DNA of 64,000 nucleotides from Prorocentrum cordatum (lineage: Eukaryota > Sar > Dinophyceae > Prorocentrales > Prorocentraceae): the NCBI GenBank assembly GCA_963575745.1, contig CAUYUJ010000655.1, positions 47,033-111,032 on the forward strand. The letters run 5' to 3'. A program made the position numbers and the translations under genes. Shown piece by piece: positions 54,601 to 64,000 of this stretch (position 1 is its first letter; each line of letters opens with the position of its first letter). The notes below the pieces were generated by a model. The model saw nothing but the letters and a program-made list of their open reading frames with translations, was not told the DNA's origin and did no database searches.

Positions 54601-57160
54601 ATGCGACAGCCACAATATCGTTTCGGCGATGGCAGTACCTCGCTGCGAGCTGATGCGTCGGAGAGGGCGGCAGGCGCAGCACTTCTGACGCAACTGCTAG
54701 AATTGTATGGATCTGCACGTCTAACAGCCAAACAATTTTGTCGGCTATGCAGCTTGTGCGAACAATCGGGCGTCAAAGGGGCTTGCTTTTCAAGATACGC
54801 CAGGGGCGCCGACCTGCAATCAGGAAAGTATCAAGAACACCTTGATCGGGTCCTCCCTGCGCCGAGCCACCTCTATGACGTGGGAGTGCCGCAGAATGTA
54901 AATCGAGGGCCCCATCGCCGCGTTCGGGCAGTGCCTGTTAAGCTGATATACGAGACATTGTCTGACGAGATCCACAGCGACGAGAAGTCGCTCAAGCTGC
55001 TGCGGGCGCCTGAAGACGAGCGAGATGAGTGCATATTAGACTTGCCAGTTTACAAGGATCACATACTGGTGAAGCAAGCCATCGAGGCTGGGAACGAACT
55101 GCCACTCCCAATTGCACTCTACGTCGACGGCGTCTCCTTCTCTCAGCAGGCGGCTGGGCGTTCGGACTCGGTCACGGGTTGGTGGGGAATCAACTTACTG
55201 ACGAACACACGACATCTAATCGCAACGTTGCGCCACTCTGATGAGTGCACCTGCGGGTGCAGGGGGTGGTGCAGCATCCATCCAATTCTTTCAACGATAT
55301 CATGGCAACTGCACGCCCTGGCTGACGGCAAGCGGCCACCGCTCACGCACACGGGAACGCCATGGCCAGTTGGTCAAGAACCTGCAGTTGCGGAGCTGGG
55401 TTTTTCTGCATGTGTACTCTACGTGAAAGGGGACTGGTGCGAACATTCCAGGACGCTCGGCCTCGCGGGGCCCAACCAGTTACACAATCCCTGCCAGTTC
55501 TGCCATTTAGCCAAGGACGAGCTGCACAGTTTCAACCGCCTCCTTTCTACAAGCACTGGGCCACCATGGCCGCTCAGGGAGGTTGGGGACTACGATAAGG
55601 CAATCGGGAAATGCGAATTCACCCTCACGCTGCACTCGGCAGCGGACAAACACAAACTATGTAACGTCCTGCGCTGGATGAGACCAGTTGGAAGCAAGAA
55701 AGTTTCTGGGATCCGAACTCGCGGGATTTCGCTCGACGTCGAGATCGGTGGCGTGAAGCTGATCGCAGGAGACAGGCTAGAACCTTCACGCGACGTGCCA
55801 GATATAGGTGACCTGACTGGAATTTCATACCCATGTGATCTCAAATTCTGGAGAGCGCGTCTTGGATTAGGCGGACACCCAATGGATGCGGTGCACCACA
55901 GGAACCCGATATTTGATATTTCAATTGGCATTTGCCCAGAGCTGTCGCTTGCCATCGACAGCATGCACTGCTTATACCTCGGAGTAGCGCAGCGTTGGGT
56001 GAGCGCCGTCATCTGGCGCATATTGCTCATGAACTTGTACGAACACGCTGGCACCCAGAAACACGTGGTGGAGGTCGGGCTTCGGAGCCTTACCGCTGAC
56101 CTGCGCCGCTGGCAGCAGGAACAAGGAGTGCCCCACGGCAACTGGGTCCGCGCCCTGACTCCCAAGATGATTGGGAAGACTCGCGGCTGCTCGTTCCAGT
56201 GCCCCCACCACCCTGGGGCGCCCATCAAGCTGAAAGCCGCGGAGTCGACTTTGGTCCTTGATTTCCTCATGGATCGCATCGAGGGCTTTGGCGGACATGA
56301 GGCTCTCGGAGGACCGATCATTGGCGCTGGCAGAGCACTCCAGCAATTGCTGAACTCTTGCCGCGAGGTCATGTTCAACGTCTCCGAGGGAAACAGGTTT
56401 CGCATGATGGAGGCGGTCGACATACACATCAGGTGCTGCGATGCCGCGGGCGTCGCACTCACGCCCAAGCACCACTTGATGTGCCATATGGTTGAGAGGA
56501 CCACTTTTTTGCTGTCGCTGTTGCGCTCGTCAATCCTCCCCTCCCTGCACTCCCGCCCCACCTGCCCGCCACCCTTGCCCCTCCTCCCCCACCCCATCCA
56601 TATTCGCCCCCCTCCACCCTCGCAACTCCACTGCAATCCATTGTATGCCGCTCTGTCTCTAATCCCCCTGGCGCTGGCGGCGGGTCCTCGGGAGTTGTTG
56701 CTGTCGTTGCTTTGGGATCTTTGAAATCCGCGAGCCCGGTGGATCGGGCGCCCAGCTGGCGAGGTTCACTCCAGGAGGGGTTGGCGAGGGAGGAGAGAGA
56801 GGGGGAGCGGGAAGGGATAGGGGAAACGCGGAGGAGGAGGAGGATGAAAAATGAGACCCCGAAGATTGAAGGGGAAACCAGAAAAGACGGTATAGTTTCA
56901 CAGGTTCCAGCATCAGCAGCATGAGAACGAGTTCAAGAGAGAGAAACAACATCCCCAGGATTGGTTACCACGGCAGCCCCAAGGCCTACAACACATTTAC
57001 AGACGAAACGCTAAACATCCTCCTGAGGGACATCGCCAAATACGCTCATCGCAGCACCTTTGAGCGTCGAGTGTGGTCCTTGGTTGAGCTCTCTTCCTGT
57101 TTGAGATTGTCCCCTTACTTGCCGTACAAGGAATGCTTACCTCTTGTGTCTGGGCATTAG
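54601..57160 (+). CDS. Tnp2/CACTA-like transposase
   Basis: Exon 1 (54601-56498) is an uninterrupted frame of about 630 codons from an ATG 16 nt after the spliced-leader relic. It shows a DDE/DDD-type RNase H fold signature: ALYVDGVSF (Asp176), LYVKGDWCEHSRTLGL (Asp278), a CQFC Cys pair (298/301), and LAIDSMHCLYLGVAQ (Asp453), which is the D-x-M-H-x-x-x-L-G motif of Tnp2-like transposases. KHHLMCHMVER ends the exon. A GA-AG intron of about 445 nt with GAGAG at both edges follows. Exon 2 (about 56944-57160) resumes in frame with NNIPRIGYHGSPKAYNTF, TDETLNILLRDIAKYAH and RSTFERRVWSLVEL. The frame past 56499 into 56724 is intron. Transposases of this kind cut DNA at terminal inverted repeats. 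The core looks intact; the exact third acidic residue is uncertain. Confidence 0.65.
56499..56943 (+). other. inferred GA-AG intron flanked by GAGAG
   Basis: GTTGAGAG at 56491-56498 precedes the intron, and AAGAGAG (56937-56943) ends it. Joining after either GAGAG gives M-V-E-R-N-N in frame. The inside is C-rich at the 5' side and purine-rich at the 3' side, unlike the exons. Confidence 0.5.
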
Positions 57161-58855
57161 CTGTATCAGGGATGCTGGCAATCGTGGCTGAATCAGCGCC
57201 AACGCCCGAATATGAACCTGCTAAGATATGGGCGTGTGGTCGAGCCAGATCGCTGGGATGTCTCGGCAAAACATTGCAATTGCGAGATGCTGCCGACAGC
57301 GCCAACCTGATATTAACAGCCGCAGATGAATTCATGAGAATTTCGAAAATTGGAATGCCTCGGTCTGTCAACTTCCTTGAGCTTTTCTCTGGGAACTCGG
57401 AGACCTCCAGGCTCATCATCGACAAGTTTGACGGCGTGTCATACTCGTTTGATCGGGAGCACTTCGAATATCAGGATGCGTGCAGGCTGGACGGCATGCT
57501 ATATGTTCTCTGCATCGTATGTTGCATTGCGGCAGGGGGGTGCGTCTTCATCAGCCCTCAATGCTCAACATGGATCAACCTGAGCAGGCATCATACACGG
57601 AAAGGGGGTGGAAACGCCAGCTTACCATCACAGCCCCCATTTCCGATTGGGACCCTTTGTTTTTTTTGTTTTCAACTGGGGCCCCACAGTCGGGCAAAGG
57701 TGAATGATAGGAGGCGGATGGGGGGATCGCAACAGGGGGGGGGAGGAGGAGGGGGAGGCTCGGGTAGGATGCGAAAAGGCAAGGGGAGAGGTGGCGAAGG
57801 AGCCCATGGGGGCCCTGAGAGGAGAAGAAGAGGGCGGGATGGAAAAAGGTGGATGGAGGGATGAGGTAGATCGGCATAACAGACTCAAGCGACGCCCGAA
57901 GGAGATCGCTGGATAACACGTCTGGGAACGTCGACAGACTCGATGTGGCAGAAGCCAATCACGTGGCAGCATTCGTGTCACTGGGCGAAGGACCCCCCCC
58001 CCCACCCACCCACCACCACCACCGCCACCCCACGCGCAAAGTGAGCTCGACGGAATCATTAGCACGCCCTGCCCAAGGTTTTTGATCTCCCTGGGATGTC
58101 TGTTGGATCGCAGCTCGCGCCCCGAGGCCAACGCTGGCCATGGAAACAGGGGGTCGGGGGGGGGGGGGGGGGGCGGCCTTGCGTCGCCGTCGGGTCGGGC
58201 CGCCTCCGCTCCCTCAACAGCTTCCTGCTCTCATTCACCTCGCCCTCCTCCACCTCCCCTCCTCCACCTCCCCTCCTCCGCCTCCTCCTCATCCTCATCT
58301 TCCTCACCTCCTCTGCCCACCGCCTCCACCCACCTCCTCGTGTCAGTCGAGTCCTCCCTCCTTCTCATCGTCTGTTTGTTTCTCGTGGTGCGTATCTCCA
58401 GGTCATACGTCATTGTTGTCGCGAAGACCCGCGGCATCCATGTCTTCGTGGAGCAGCCGCTCAACTCCCTTATGTACCAGCACGCCGTTTTAAAGAAGGC
58501 GCTCGCAACGGCTGCCGCCACTCGTATCACCACATATTTGGGCGCTTTTGGTGGGCTTTCAGTTAAGCCAGTTGAGCTTTACACGACGTTCCCACTCGAG
58601 CCTGATATGCTGGACAGTTTGCGGCGCCCCATGAAAGATGCCAAGGGGCCTGGACTCTCTGGCAAGCGCAAGGCGAAATTGCATTGGGGTAGTGACACAA
58701 AGAAACCCAGGACAGGCACGTGGGGCTCGAAGTGGGTGAATTTCGACAAGTCTGCCCTGAGGGATACCCAGCAGTACCCACATGATTTTTGCAAGCTGAC
58801 TGCGCGCATCGTTTCCCATTTTGCTGGCCTCCGCTTGTTTCGCAATTCCGAATAG
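57133..58855 (+). CDS. divergent cytosine-C5-methyltransferase-like protein
   Basis: Three exons are inferred: about 57133-57600, 57883 to about 57975 and 58402-58855. SVNFLELFSGNSETSRLIID with YSFDREHFEYQDACRLDG is a class I SAM-binding start (motif I, F-x-G-x). FISPQCSTWINLSRHHTR sits where C5 methyltransferases have the P-C motif IV; here it is P-Q-C. Exon 2 reads RRRSLDNTSGNVDRLDVAEA and NHVAAFV. Exon 3 reads VVAKTRGIHVFVEQPLNSLM (like motif VI, E-N-V, here E-Q-P), TTYLGAFGGLSVKPVEL and a basic tail GKRKAKLHWGSDTKK, then TAG. There is no clear target-recognition domain. The sequence suggests a methyltransferase fold; DNA as substrate is inference. The true start is uncertain, as the frame from 57133 overlaps the transposase stop. 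Confidence 0.55.
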
Positions 58856-59190
58856 CTGAGTGCGTGGCTAAGTGCAACTTTCAACTGCGTGCAATCATGC
58901 GCGCTATTAGCGAGCATCGTCGCTCACGTGGCTGGCGGCGCGTTTCGTTTGGCAGCGCCTGGTTTGAACTGTGTGCAATCGTCATTTGGACGCATGCTCG
59001 CGCGATGATGGTCCTACCCACCCTCCTCCTCGCCTCCATCATGTAACTCATGTCTTGCCCCTACAACCTCAGAACATACCTGTGCCGTCCTCGTCATCGT
59101 CACCTTCTCCATCTCTCCACTCACGTCCACGTGGGAATCTTGAGAATCCCTGTCTCGGCCATCGCCTCGAGAGGGCGTGGGAATGGCCCC
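58856..59190. other. no confident gene
   Basis: Open frames continue from the upstream gene on plus, with CTCC-rich stretches near 59015-59115. Probably 3' untranslated sequence and spacer. Confidence 0.35.
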
Positions 59191-59194
59191 GCGC

Positions 59195-59400
59195 TGATTC
59201 CACCGCGATTCCAACGCGCCGCCTCGCGAATTCCAGCGACATTCCATCGCAGCGTGCTCCGAACGATCGCCCGCTCGAGCGAACGGGTGGGGCGTCAGGA
59301 GCAAGCTGCGAGATGGGATCGGGATGGAATTCGCGAAGCTGCGCTTTGGGCTCGCGCCCCGTGAAACTGGCTGGCGACAGGCCGCCATTCTGGTCGGGCA
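59195..59400. repeat. dispersed inverted-repeat element, copy 1
   Basis: GATTCCACCGCGATTCCAAC, CGCGAATTCCAGCGACATTC, a GCTCGAGCGAACG core, GATGGAATTCGCGAAGCTGC, then GGGCTCGCGCCCCGTGAAAC. The left ATTCCA(T/C)CGC words face right-hand GATGGAATTCGC words, so the element can fold on itself. The second copy is at 60770-60960. Confidence 0.65.
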
Positions 59401-60290
59401 CGGGCCCCGCAGGGCCGCGCGGTTTCAAGGCCCGATGACCCGCAGCGTTTTGCCAGCTTCGCACCACCTTTATCGAAGTCAGGGTGGCGGCGAGGAAGAG
59501 GATATCGGCCCGAATGACGTAGCAGATGACGAGGGCACGCTGGGGGGAATGAAACCAAACACGACGTGCTAGACAACGAGGCTGAGGAGGCTGAGGAGGA
59601 CAGGGGGAGCAAAGGCGACCAGCCAGAGCGATGCGTGAAGTTTGGAGAGGAGGCTAGGAGGAGGCGGCGAAGGAAGAGGATGAGGAGGAGAGGGGCAACT
59701 CAGAGGATGTAGAAGGTTCTGACAGACAAGAACAGAGAAGGAGCAGGAGGAGGAGGAGGAAGAGGAGGGATCAGACCCAGACGAGTCGGACGACACGTAC
59801 GGCAATAGATCAGTCACGGACGCACCTTCTGAAGTCGTGCCGTCGCTTTTGAGGGCTGAATTCAGGCAGTGGCAAGCTCGGAGGCGGTAGAAGCAGGCAG
59901 AGAGCGCAAAGCCCTGCACGCCTTCGAAGTTAATGAGAGGAGGAGGAATATCAGGAACGACGAGGAGGACGAGAAGGCATTGGATCGGCCCCCGTTCGAG
60001 TGGCCCGAGGCACGTCGCTGCCCTCCCGAAAATTGGCCAGCTGGCCGCGCGACGCAGTTTGCGAAACATCGCTGCACTGAAGCGTCTCTGATTGGGCTCA
60101 GTCCAAGAATGCGGCATCGCTCACGCCCCCCCCCCCCCTCTCTTCGCAGTCGCCGCCGCCGCCGCCATCGGAGGATTCAAAGCGAGTGAGACGCAGCCGA
60201 GTAGGGGGGGGGGGCATGGAAGGGAGGAGGGCAGAGTAAGAGAGAGGAGGAGGGGGAGGAAAGGGGGGGAGGGGCGGAGGGGAGAGGGGG
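59401..60290. other. no confident gene
   Basis: GGA- and GAGGA-rich stretches alternate with unique sequence. A plus frame near 59869-60110 (NERRRNIRNDEEDEKALDRP, PPENWPAGRATQFAKHRC) and the minus frames are not clearly coding. Confidence 0.3.
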
Positions 60291-60299
60291 GCGAACGCG

Positions 60300-60314
60300 A
60301 CGAGAAAGGACGGA

Positions 60315-60356
<42 letters not shown>

Positions 60357-60520
60357 CAGAAGAAAGCGAGGCCCGTCCAAGACAGCAGGCAACGGCATAA
60401 TCACAAGCAGAAGCAAGCATAAAGACAGACACACAGACAGAGAGACAGACAGACAGACACAGACAGACAGACAGACAGACAGGCAGACGGACACACAGAC
60501 GGACAGACGGACATGCCGAA
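60300..60520 (+). repeat. (GA)n and (CAGA)n microsatellites
   Basis: (GA)n at 60318-60350, then (CAGA)n with CACACAGA and CGGACAGA variants to about 60515. Confidence 0.9.
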
Positions 60521-60769
60521 AGATTGAGAGTGAGAGAAACAGAGGCGTCGGATGGCGCCCCAGACCCCAGCCTGATTTCCCCGTGAATCGTTGCTCGTGG
60601 CCTGCCCGCGGCTGCTCGCGGCTGGCGCAAGGTTCTTTGCCCCCTGCCACGGACGACGCGTGCAGAGGGGGAGGGGGGGCAGGGGGAAGGGGTGGTGGAA
60701 CGGGGACAGGAGGAGGGGTGAGGAGCAGGGGGAGGGGGGGAGGGGGACTTGGGGACCTCGCACAGACTC

Positions 60770-60960
60770 CATCGCGATTTCAACGATCCACCTTGCGAAT
60801 TCCAATGTGATTCCATCGCGGCTCTCCCCGACCGCCCCGTCGCTCGAACGAACGAGCAGGATTCAGGCCAAGGGCGAGCGGCGATGGAATCGCAATGGGA
60901 TCTCCGAGACGGCGCGTTGGACTCGCGTCCGGTGAACGTGGTAAATCTGGAGGCGCCCGA
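60770..60960. repeat. dispersed inverted-repeat element, copy 2
   Basis: CATCGCGATTTCAACGATCC, TTGCGAATTCCAATGTGATT, CGCTCGAACGAACGAGC core, GCGATGGAATCGCAATGGGA, then GGACTCGCGTCCGGTGAACG. The order of words is the same as in 59195-59400, so these are two copies of one mobile or introner-like element. Confidence 0.65.
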
Positions 60961-61679
60961 TAGGTCGGGACAGGCCCACGGGAAACTCTTATATAAACAG
61001 GCTGCAGCCATTCCGCTGGCCCCATCTTGGGAGCTCGAACCTTGGGGACCCTGGGAACTTTGAGGGCCTTGGGGGCCTTGGGGGCCAGAATATTTTCAGC
61101 GTCTGTTTAGACAGCATACACGCGGTGCAAAACATCGGGCGTAAAACTGCGTCGCGCGAACCTGGCGGAAACGAAAATCATATGATCGTCAATCCTCCTC
61201 CACCTCAACCTCAACATCCTCCTCTCCGTCCTCCCTTCCCCTTGCCCTCCTCCCCGTTCCTCTCCCACCTCCGCCTCGCATCTTTGCCTCCTCCTCCATG
61301 CCTTCGCCCGCCAAGTTCTGGATATGCTTGCTCGTCGATGTATTTCCCGTTCGTTCCTTCTCGCCACCTCCGCCTGCGCGTTTCCCTCGTCGGATCCGTT
61401 GTGTCCTTGATGGTTGCTCCTTGCGCGCGGGCGCGGGCGTTGGCAATGGCGCGGGCCCATGGCTGCATGGGCCCGTGTTCGATCGGGTGGTTTCATGCGC
61501 GTGGGAAGCTCCATCTGGTGCCGCGCATTTCTCGCAGCGTTCGGCGGCCTTTGTTTGGCGAGCTGCGTCGGACCTCTTTTCGCAGCGTTCCGCGGCCTTT
61601 GTATCGCGAGCTGCGCCCCTTGCGTGTTTGTTGCTTCTCGCGCGCAACTGCCGCATTTATCGTTTACCGCGAAACTGTA
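60961..61679. other. no confident gene; CTCC-rich and duplicated GCAGCGTTC words
   Basis: CTTGGG-like words at 61027-61090 and C/T-rich DNA at 61195-61300. A duplicated stretch CGCAGCGTTC(G/C)(G/C)CGGCC lies at 61531 and 61581. No frame is clearly favoured before 61680. Confidence 0.35.
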
Positions 61680-61826
61680 GTGCTACCTGGGGTGCTGATT
61701 GCGAGGCCGCGTGAAGTGAAACGGCAGTTCAAACACTTCGAACGCCGCCGAATACCAGGTTTAACAACAAGGGAAGTAATGAACAAACGTCGAAATATGT
61801 TTCGCGAAATATCCAGCATAAACTAA
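61676..61826 (+). CDS. terminal exon, unrecognised
   Basis: After a possible acceptor GAAACTGTAG, the plus frame reads LPGVLIARPREVKRQFKHFE, RRRIPGLTTREVMNKRRNMF and REISSIN before TAA (61824-61826). It is basic and looks like real protein, but it is too short to name. Codon use is less G/C-biased than the other genes. It is the last coding-like piece inside the right terminal repeat. Confidence 0.35.
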
Positions 61827-62050
61827 CACCAAGGGGAACGAGCTGTCTTGGAGTCGATGTGAGCCTTCTTGGATGCGGCGCGTGAGCGTTTGACAGTTTT
61901 ACACGCGCGCGTGCACTAAACAACCGCACTCGCCCAATATACGCAACATAACGTCATTTCTGTAATTGCTGTGTTATTAGAATGAAGTTGGCTTACAACG
62001 CCCCAAGATAAATAAAGTTATACCTATTATGATGTTAGCATATAACTGCA

Positions 62051-62082
62051 ACTTCAAAAAAAGAAGTTATCAGACCTCAGGG
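62051..62082 (-). repeat. right terminal inverted repeat
   Basis: Read on minus it begins CCCTGAGGTCTGATAACTTC and ends with GAAGT. TA follows on plus (62083-62084), mirroring TA before the left repeat. AT-rich DNA inside, G-rich DNA outside. Confidence 0.75.
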
Positions 62083-62194
62083 TAGGGGGGGGGCGGCAAG
62101 CGAGTGCCCCGACAGGCTGGCGACGGACCATAACGACGGAGCGGCCCCGATGTTTCTGCATCCTGGAGCCGTCTCGGGGGCCCCGTGGTCGTCG

Positions 62195-62235
62195 ATCGTC
62201 TGTGGTGGTGGTGGTCGTCGTCGGTCGTCCGTCGT

Positions 62236-62318
<83 letters not shown>

Positions 62319-62390
62319 TTCGTCGTCGTCGTCGTCGTCGTGGTCGTGGTCGCGGTCGTGGTCGTCGTCGTCGAAGATGTCTCCAACGCG
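62195..62390 (+). repeat. (GTC)n trinucleotide array
   Basis: Nearly pure TCGTCGTCG from 62230 to 62340, with GGTCGTGG ends. All long frames here are artefacts. Confidence 0.95.
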
Positions 62391-62480
62391 GCGCAAGATG
62401 CACCCAAGACGGCCCAAGATAGCCTCAGGATGGCCCCGGACGGCCAGAGACGACCCCAAGGGGCCTCCAAGACGGATGTG
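62385..62480 (-). repeat. short CTTGGG-type array (reverse orientation)
   Basis: CCCAAGACGGCCCAAGAT and GACCCCAAGGGGCC units. Same family as 13.3-15 kb but inverted. Confidence 0.65.
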
Positions 62481-62569
62481 GTTCACTTTTGGATTGCTTG
62501 CTGCCGCGCCTCCCTCAGCAGGGCAATTCGCCTGGCGGCTGCCTTGGGATGGGCTGGTTGGGATACGCG

Positions 62570-62990
62570 AAGCGTGAAGAGCGGGGGGGGGCGCTGGGGG
62601 GAAGGCGCGGAGGTCCGGGAAGAGCGGGGGGAGCACGCGGTGTAGATGGGCGCAGGGGGGGGGCGGGGGGAGGGCGCGCGGTCGGAATAAGGCGACGGGG
62701 GCCCGGGGGGTGCGCGAGGGGGCACGCGCGGAAGCTCGGAGAGGGCGGGGAAGCACAGGGGCCAGGGGAGGGGGGGCGCAGGGGAGGAGCGGGGAGAGGG
62801 CGCGCGATCGGAATAAGGGGAAGGGGGCCCGGGGAAGGCGGGCGGAGCACGAGTGAGAAGGCGCGGGGGCCCAAAGAGGGCGGGGGCGCGCAGGGAAGCG
62901 CGGAGGCAAGGGCAGGGGGGCGCAGGGGAGGGGCGGGGGGAGGGGGGCGCACGGTCGGAATTCGCCGGCCCACCCGGCCAGAGGCGTGCT
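62570..62990 (+). repeat. G-rich satellite, about 130-145 bp period
   Basis: Landmarks CGGTCGGAATAAGG (62679), CGATCGGAATAAGG (62806) and CGGTCGGAATTCG (62952) recur, with GGGGGCCCGGGG and GGCGCAGGGGAGG between them. Further copies are at 63810-64000. Confidence 0.75.
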
Positions 62991-63039
62991 AAGATCTCCG
63001 GTAACTGGTTAAGAATTCTCTAGTTCGCGCGCGCGGGGC

Positions 63040-63770
63040 GGCCCCTGGGGGTCCCCGGACGAAAAGTACCCCGGCAAGGTCCTGAGAGAGTCCCGGGAGG
63101 AGTCCCCCAGAGCGCTCCAGGAGCGCTCCATGAGCGCACCAACAGGGCTCCGAGACGTCCCCGAGAGCCCCAAGAAAGGCCAAGAGGCCCCCAAGAGGCC
63201 CCCAAGATGGTACACGAGGGGTCCGACATGCCACAAGATCGCTCCAAGACGCCCAAGATAGCCCCCAGACGCCCCAAGAGGCCTCCCAGAGCACTCCCAA
63301 GAGGGCCCCCGGAGGCAAAATTCATTGTGTTTCCTTTAGGTTTTTGAAAGATTTTGGAGCTTCCACCTTTTCGGTTCCCGACGCCCCAAGACGGCCCCAG
63401 AGGCCCCCAAGATCGCCCCAAGAGGGCCCAAGAGGGCCCCAAGAGGGCCCCAAGATGGCCCAAGAGGGCTCGAAGACGGCCCAAGAAGCCTCCAAGACGG
63501 TCCAAGAGGGCCCCAAGAACACCCCCAAAGGGGCCCCAGAGAGGGAACACGAAACAAAATTTCGCGCCCTCGGCCCTAAGAAGCCCCTACGAGGCCCCAA
63601 GAGGCCCCTAAGAGGCCCCAAGAGGCCCCCACGAGGCCCTCAGGAGGCCCCCAAGAGTCCCCCAAGCGGCCCCAGGAGGCCCCCCAAATGCCCCCCCGAG
63701 CGCCCCAGGAGCCCCCCAAGCGGCCCCAGGAACCCCCAAAGCGCCGCATTGACACCAGGCCCTCGGGCAA
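63040..63770 (-). repeat. CTTGGG-type array, inverted, with A-rich spacer
   Basis: Dense CCCCAAGAGGCCCC units. The spacer at 63315-63375 (TTTGAAAGATTTTGGAGCTT, then CCTTTTCGGTTCCCGACG) is the reverse-strand form of the spacer at 10.4, 14.8 and 32.7 kb. Confidence 0.85.
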
Positions 63771-63799
63771 ACGGCAGACATGAGACCGCATGGGCCGGC

Positions 63800-64000
63800 G
63801 GAATGAGCGAAGCGATTCAATAAGGGGAGGGGGGCCCGGGGAAGGCGGGGGAAGCGCGGGGGAGAAGGCGCAGAGGCCCGCGGAGAATTGGGGGGGCACG
63901 GCGGCGTCGGGAGAAGAGCGCAGGAGAGGGGCGGGGGAAGGGCGCACGCCCTCCGGGAAGATAGGGTGGCACGGGGGCGAGAGGAGGGAGGCGCAGGGGA
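63800..64000 (+). repeat. G-rich satellite, second block
   Basis: AATAAGGGGAGGGGGGCCCGG (about 63820) resumes the satellite of 62570-62990 on the other side of the CTTGGG array and runs off the window end. Confidence 0.7.

Larger units (their letters stand above)
44569..62082 (+). mobile_element. candidate 17.5-kb TIR transposon with TA target duplication
   Basis: Terminal inverted repeats of 32 bp start CCCTGAGGTCT at both ends, with TA at 44567-44568 and at 62083-62084. Both termini turn abruptly from GC-rich outside to AT-rich inside (44590-44815; 61830-62050). Inside are a Tnp2/CACTA-like transposase gene, a C5-methyltransferase-like gene and two multi-exon genes, all on the plus strand. 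A CACTA-type element with 2-3 bp target duplications would fit, although CCCTG differs from the usual CACT(A/G). It could also be two short elements of one family lying in opposite orientation. Confidence 0.5.

Overview
The window looks like nuclear DNA of a dinoflagellate. It is GC-rich and dominated by simple and satellite repeats. It carries two genomic relics of the dinoflagellate spliced leader (34816-34836 and 54564-54584), and it has split genes whose inferred introns often start with GC or GA and are flanked by short direct repeats. The decayed LINEs have the EN-RT-RNase H layout that I associate with dinoflagellates. The species cannot be read from the sequence; a Prorocentrum-like genome would fit, but that is inference.

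Layout. 1-9.2 kb: a composite dispersed repeat (77-90 bp tandem arrays between conserved 5' and 3' blocks), other satellites, and one probable minus-strand coding region (5532-6244). 9.2-15 kb: low-complexity arrays, a probable three-exon minus-strand gene (10590-12130), ATC and CAT arrays, and long CTTGGG-type arrays with a recurring A-rich spacer. 15.4-16.1 kb: the C-terminal part of a casein kinase 1-like kinase. 17.3-18.6 kb: another 90-bp array, a perfect hairpin and a (CA)n tract. 18.7-22.8 kb: scattered exon-like pieces of unrecognised genes. 23.9-31.5 kb: fragments of at least two decayed LINEs with a further 90-bp array between them. 31.5-34.8 kb: CTTGGG, GAC and GGA arrays. 34.8-43.3 kb: one long decayed LINE that begins directly after a spliced-leader relic.

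44569-62082 is the most interesting part. A 32-bp inverted repeat beginning CCCTGAGGTCT, flanked by TA on both sides, encloses about 17.5 kb. Inside lie two multi-exon genes of unrecognised, apparently dinoflagellate-type proteins (45443-47948 and 48654-52988). They are followed by a Tnp2/CACTA-like transposase gene with a spliced-leader relic just upstream (54601-57160), a divergent cytosine-C5-methyltransferase-like gene (57133-58855), and a last short exon near the right end. I propose this as a candidate large TIR transposon with cargo. The main alternative is two independent copies of a short repeat in opposite orientation. After the right end, G-rich satellites and an inverted CTTGGG array run to 64 kb.

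Most long open frames here are repeat artefacts. Exon boundaries are inferred from frame continuity and codon use only; no transcript evidence was available.
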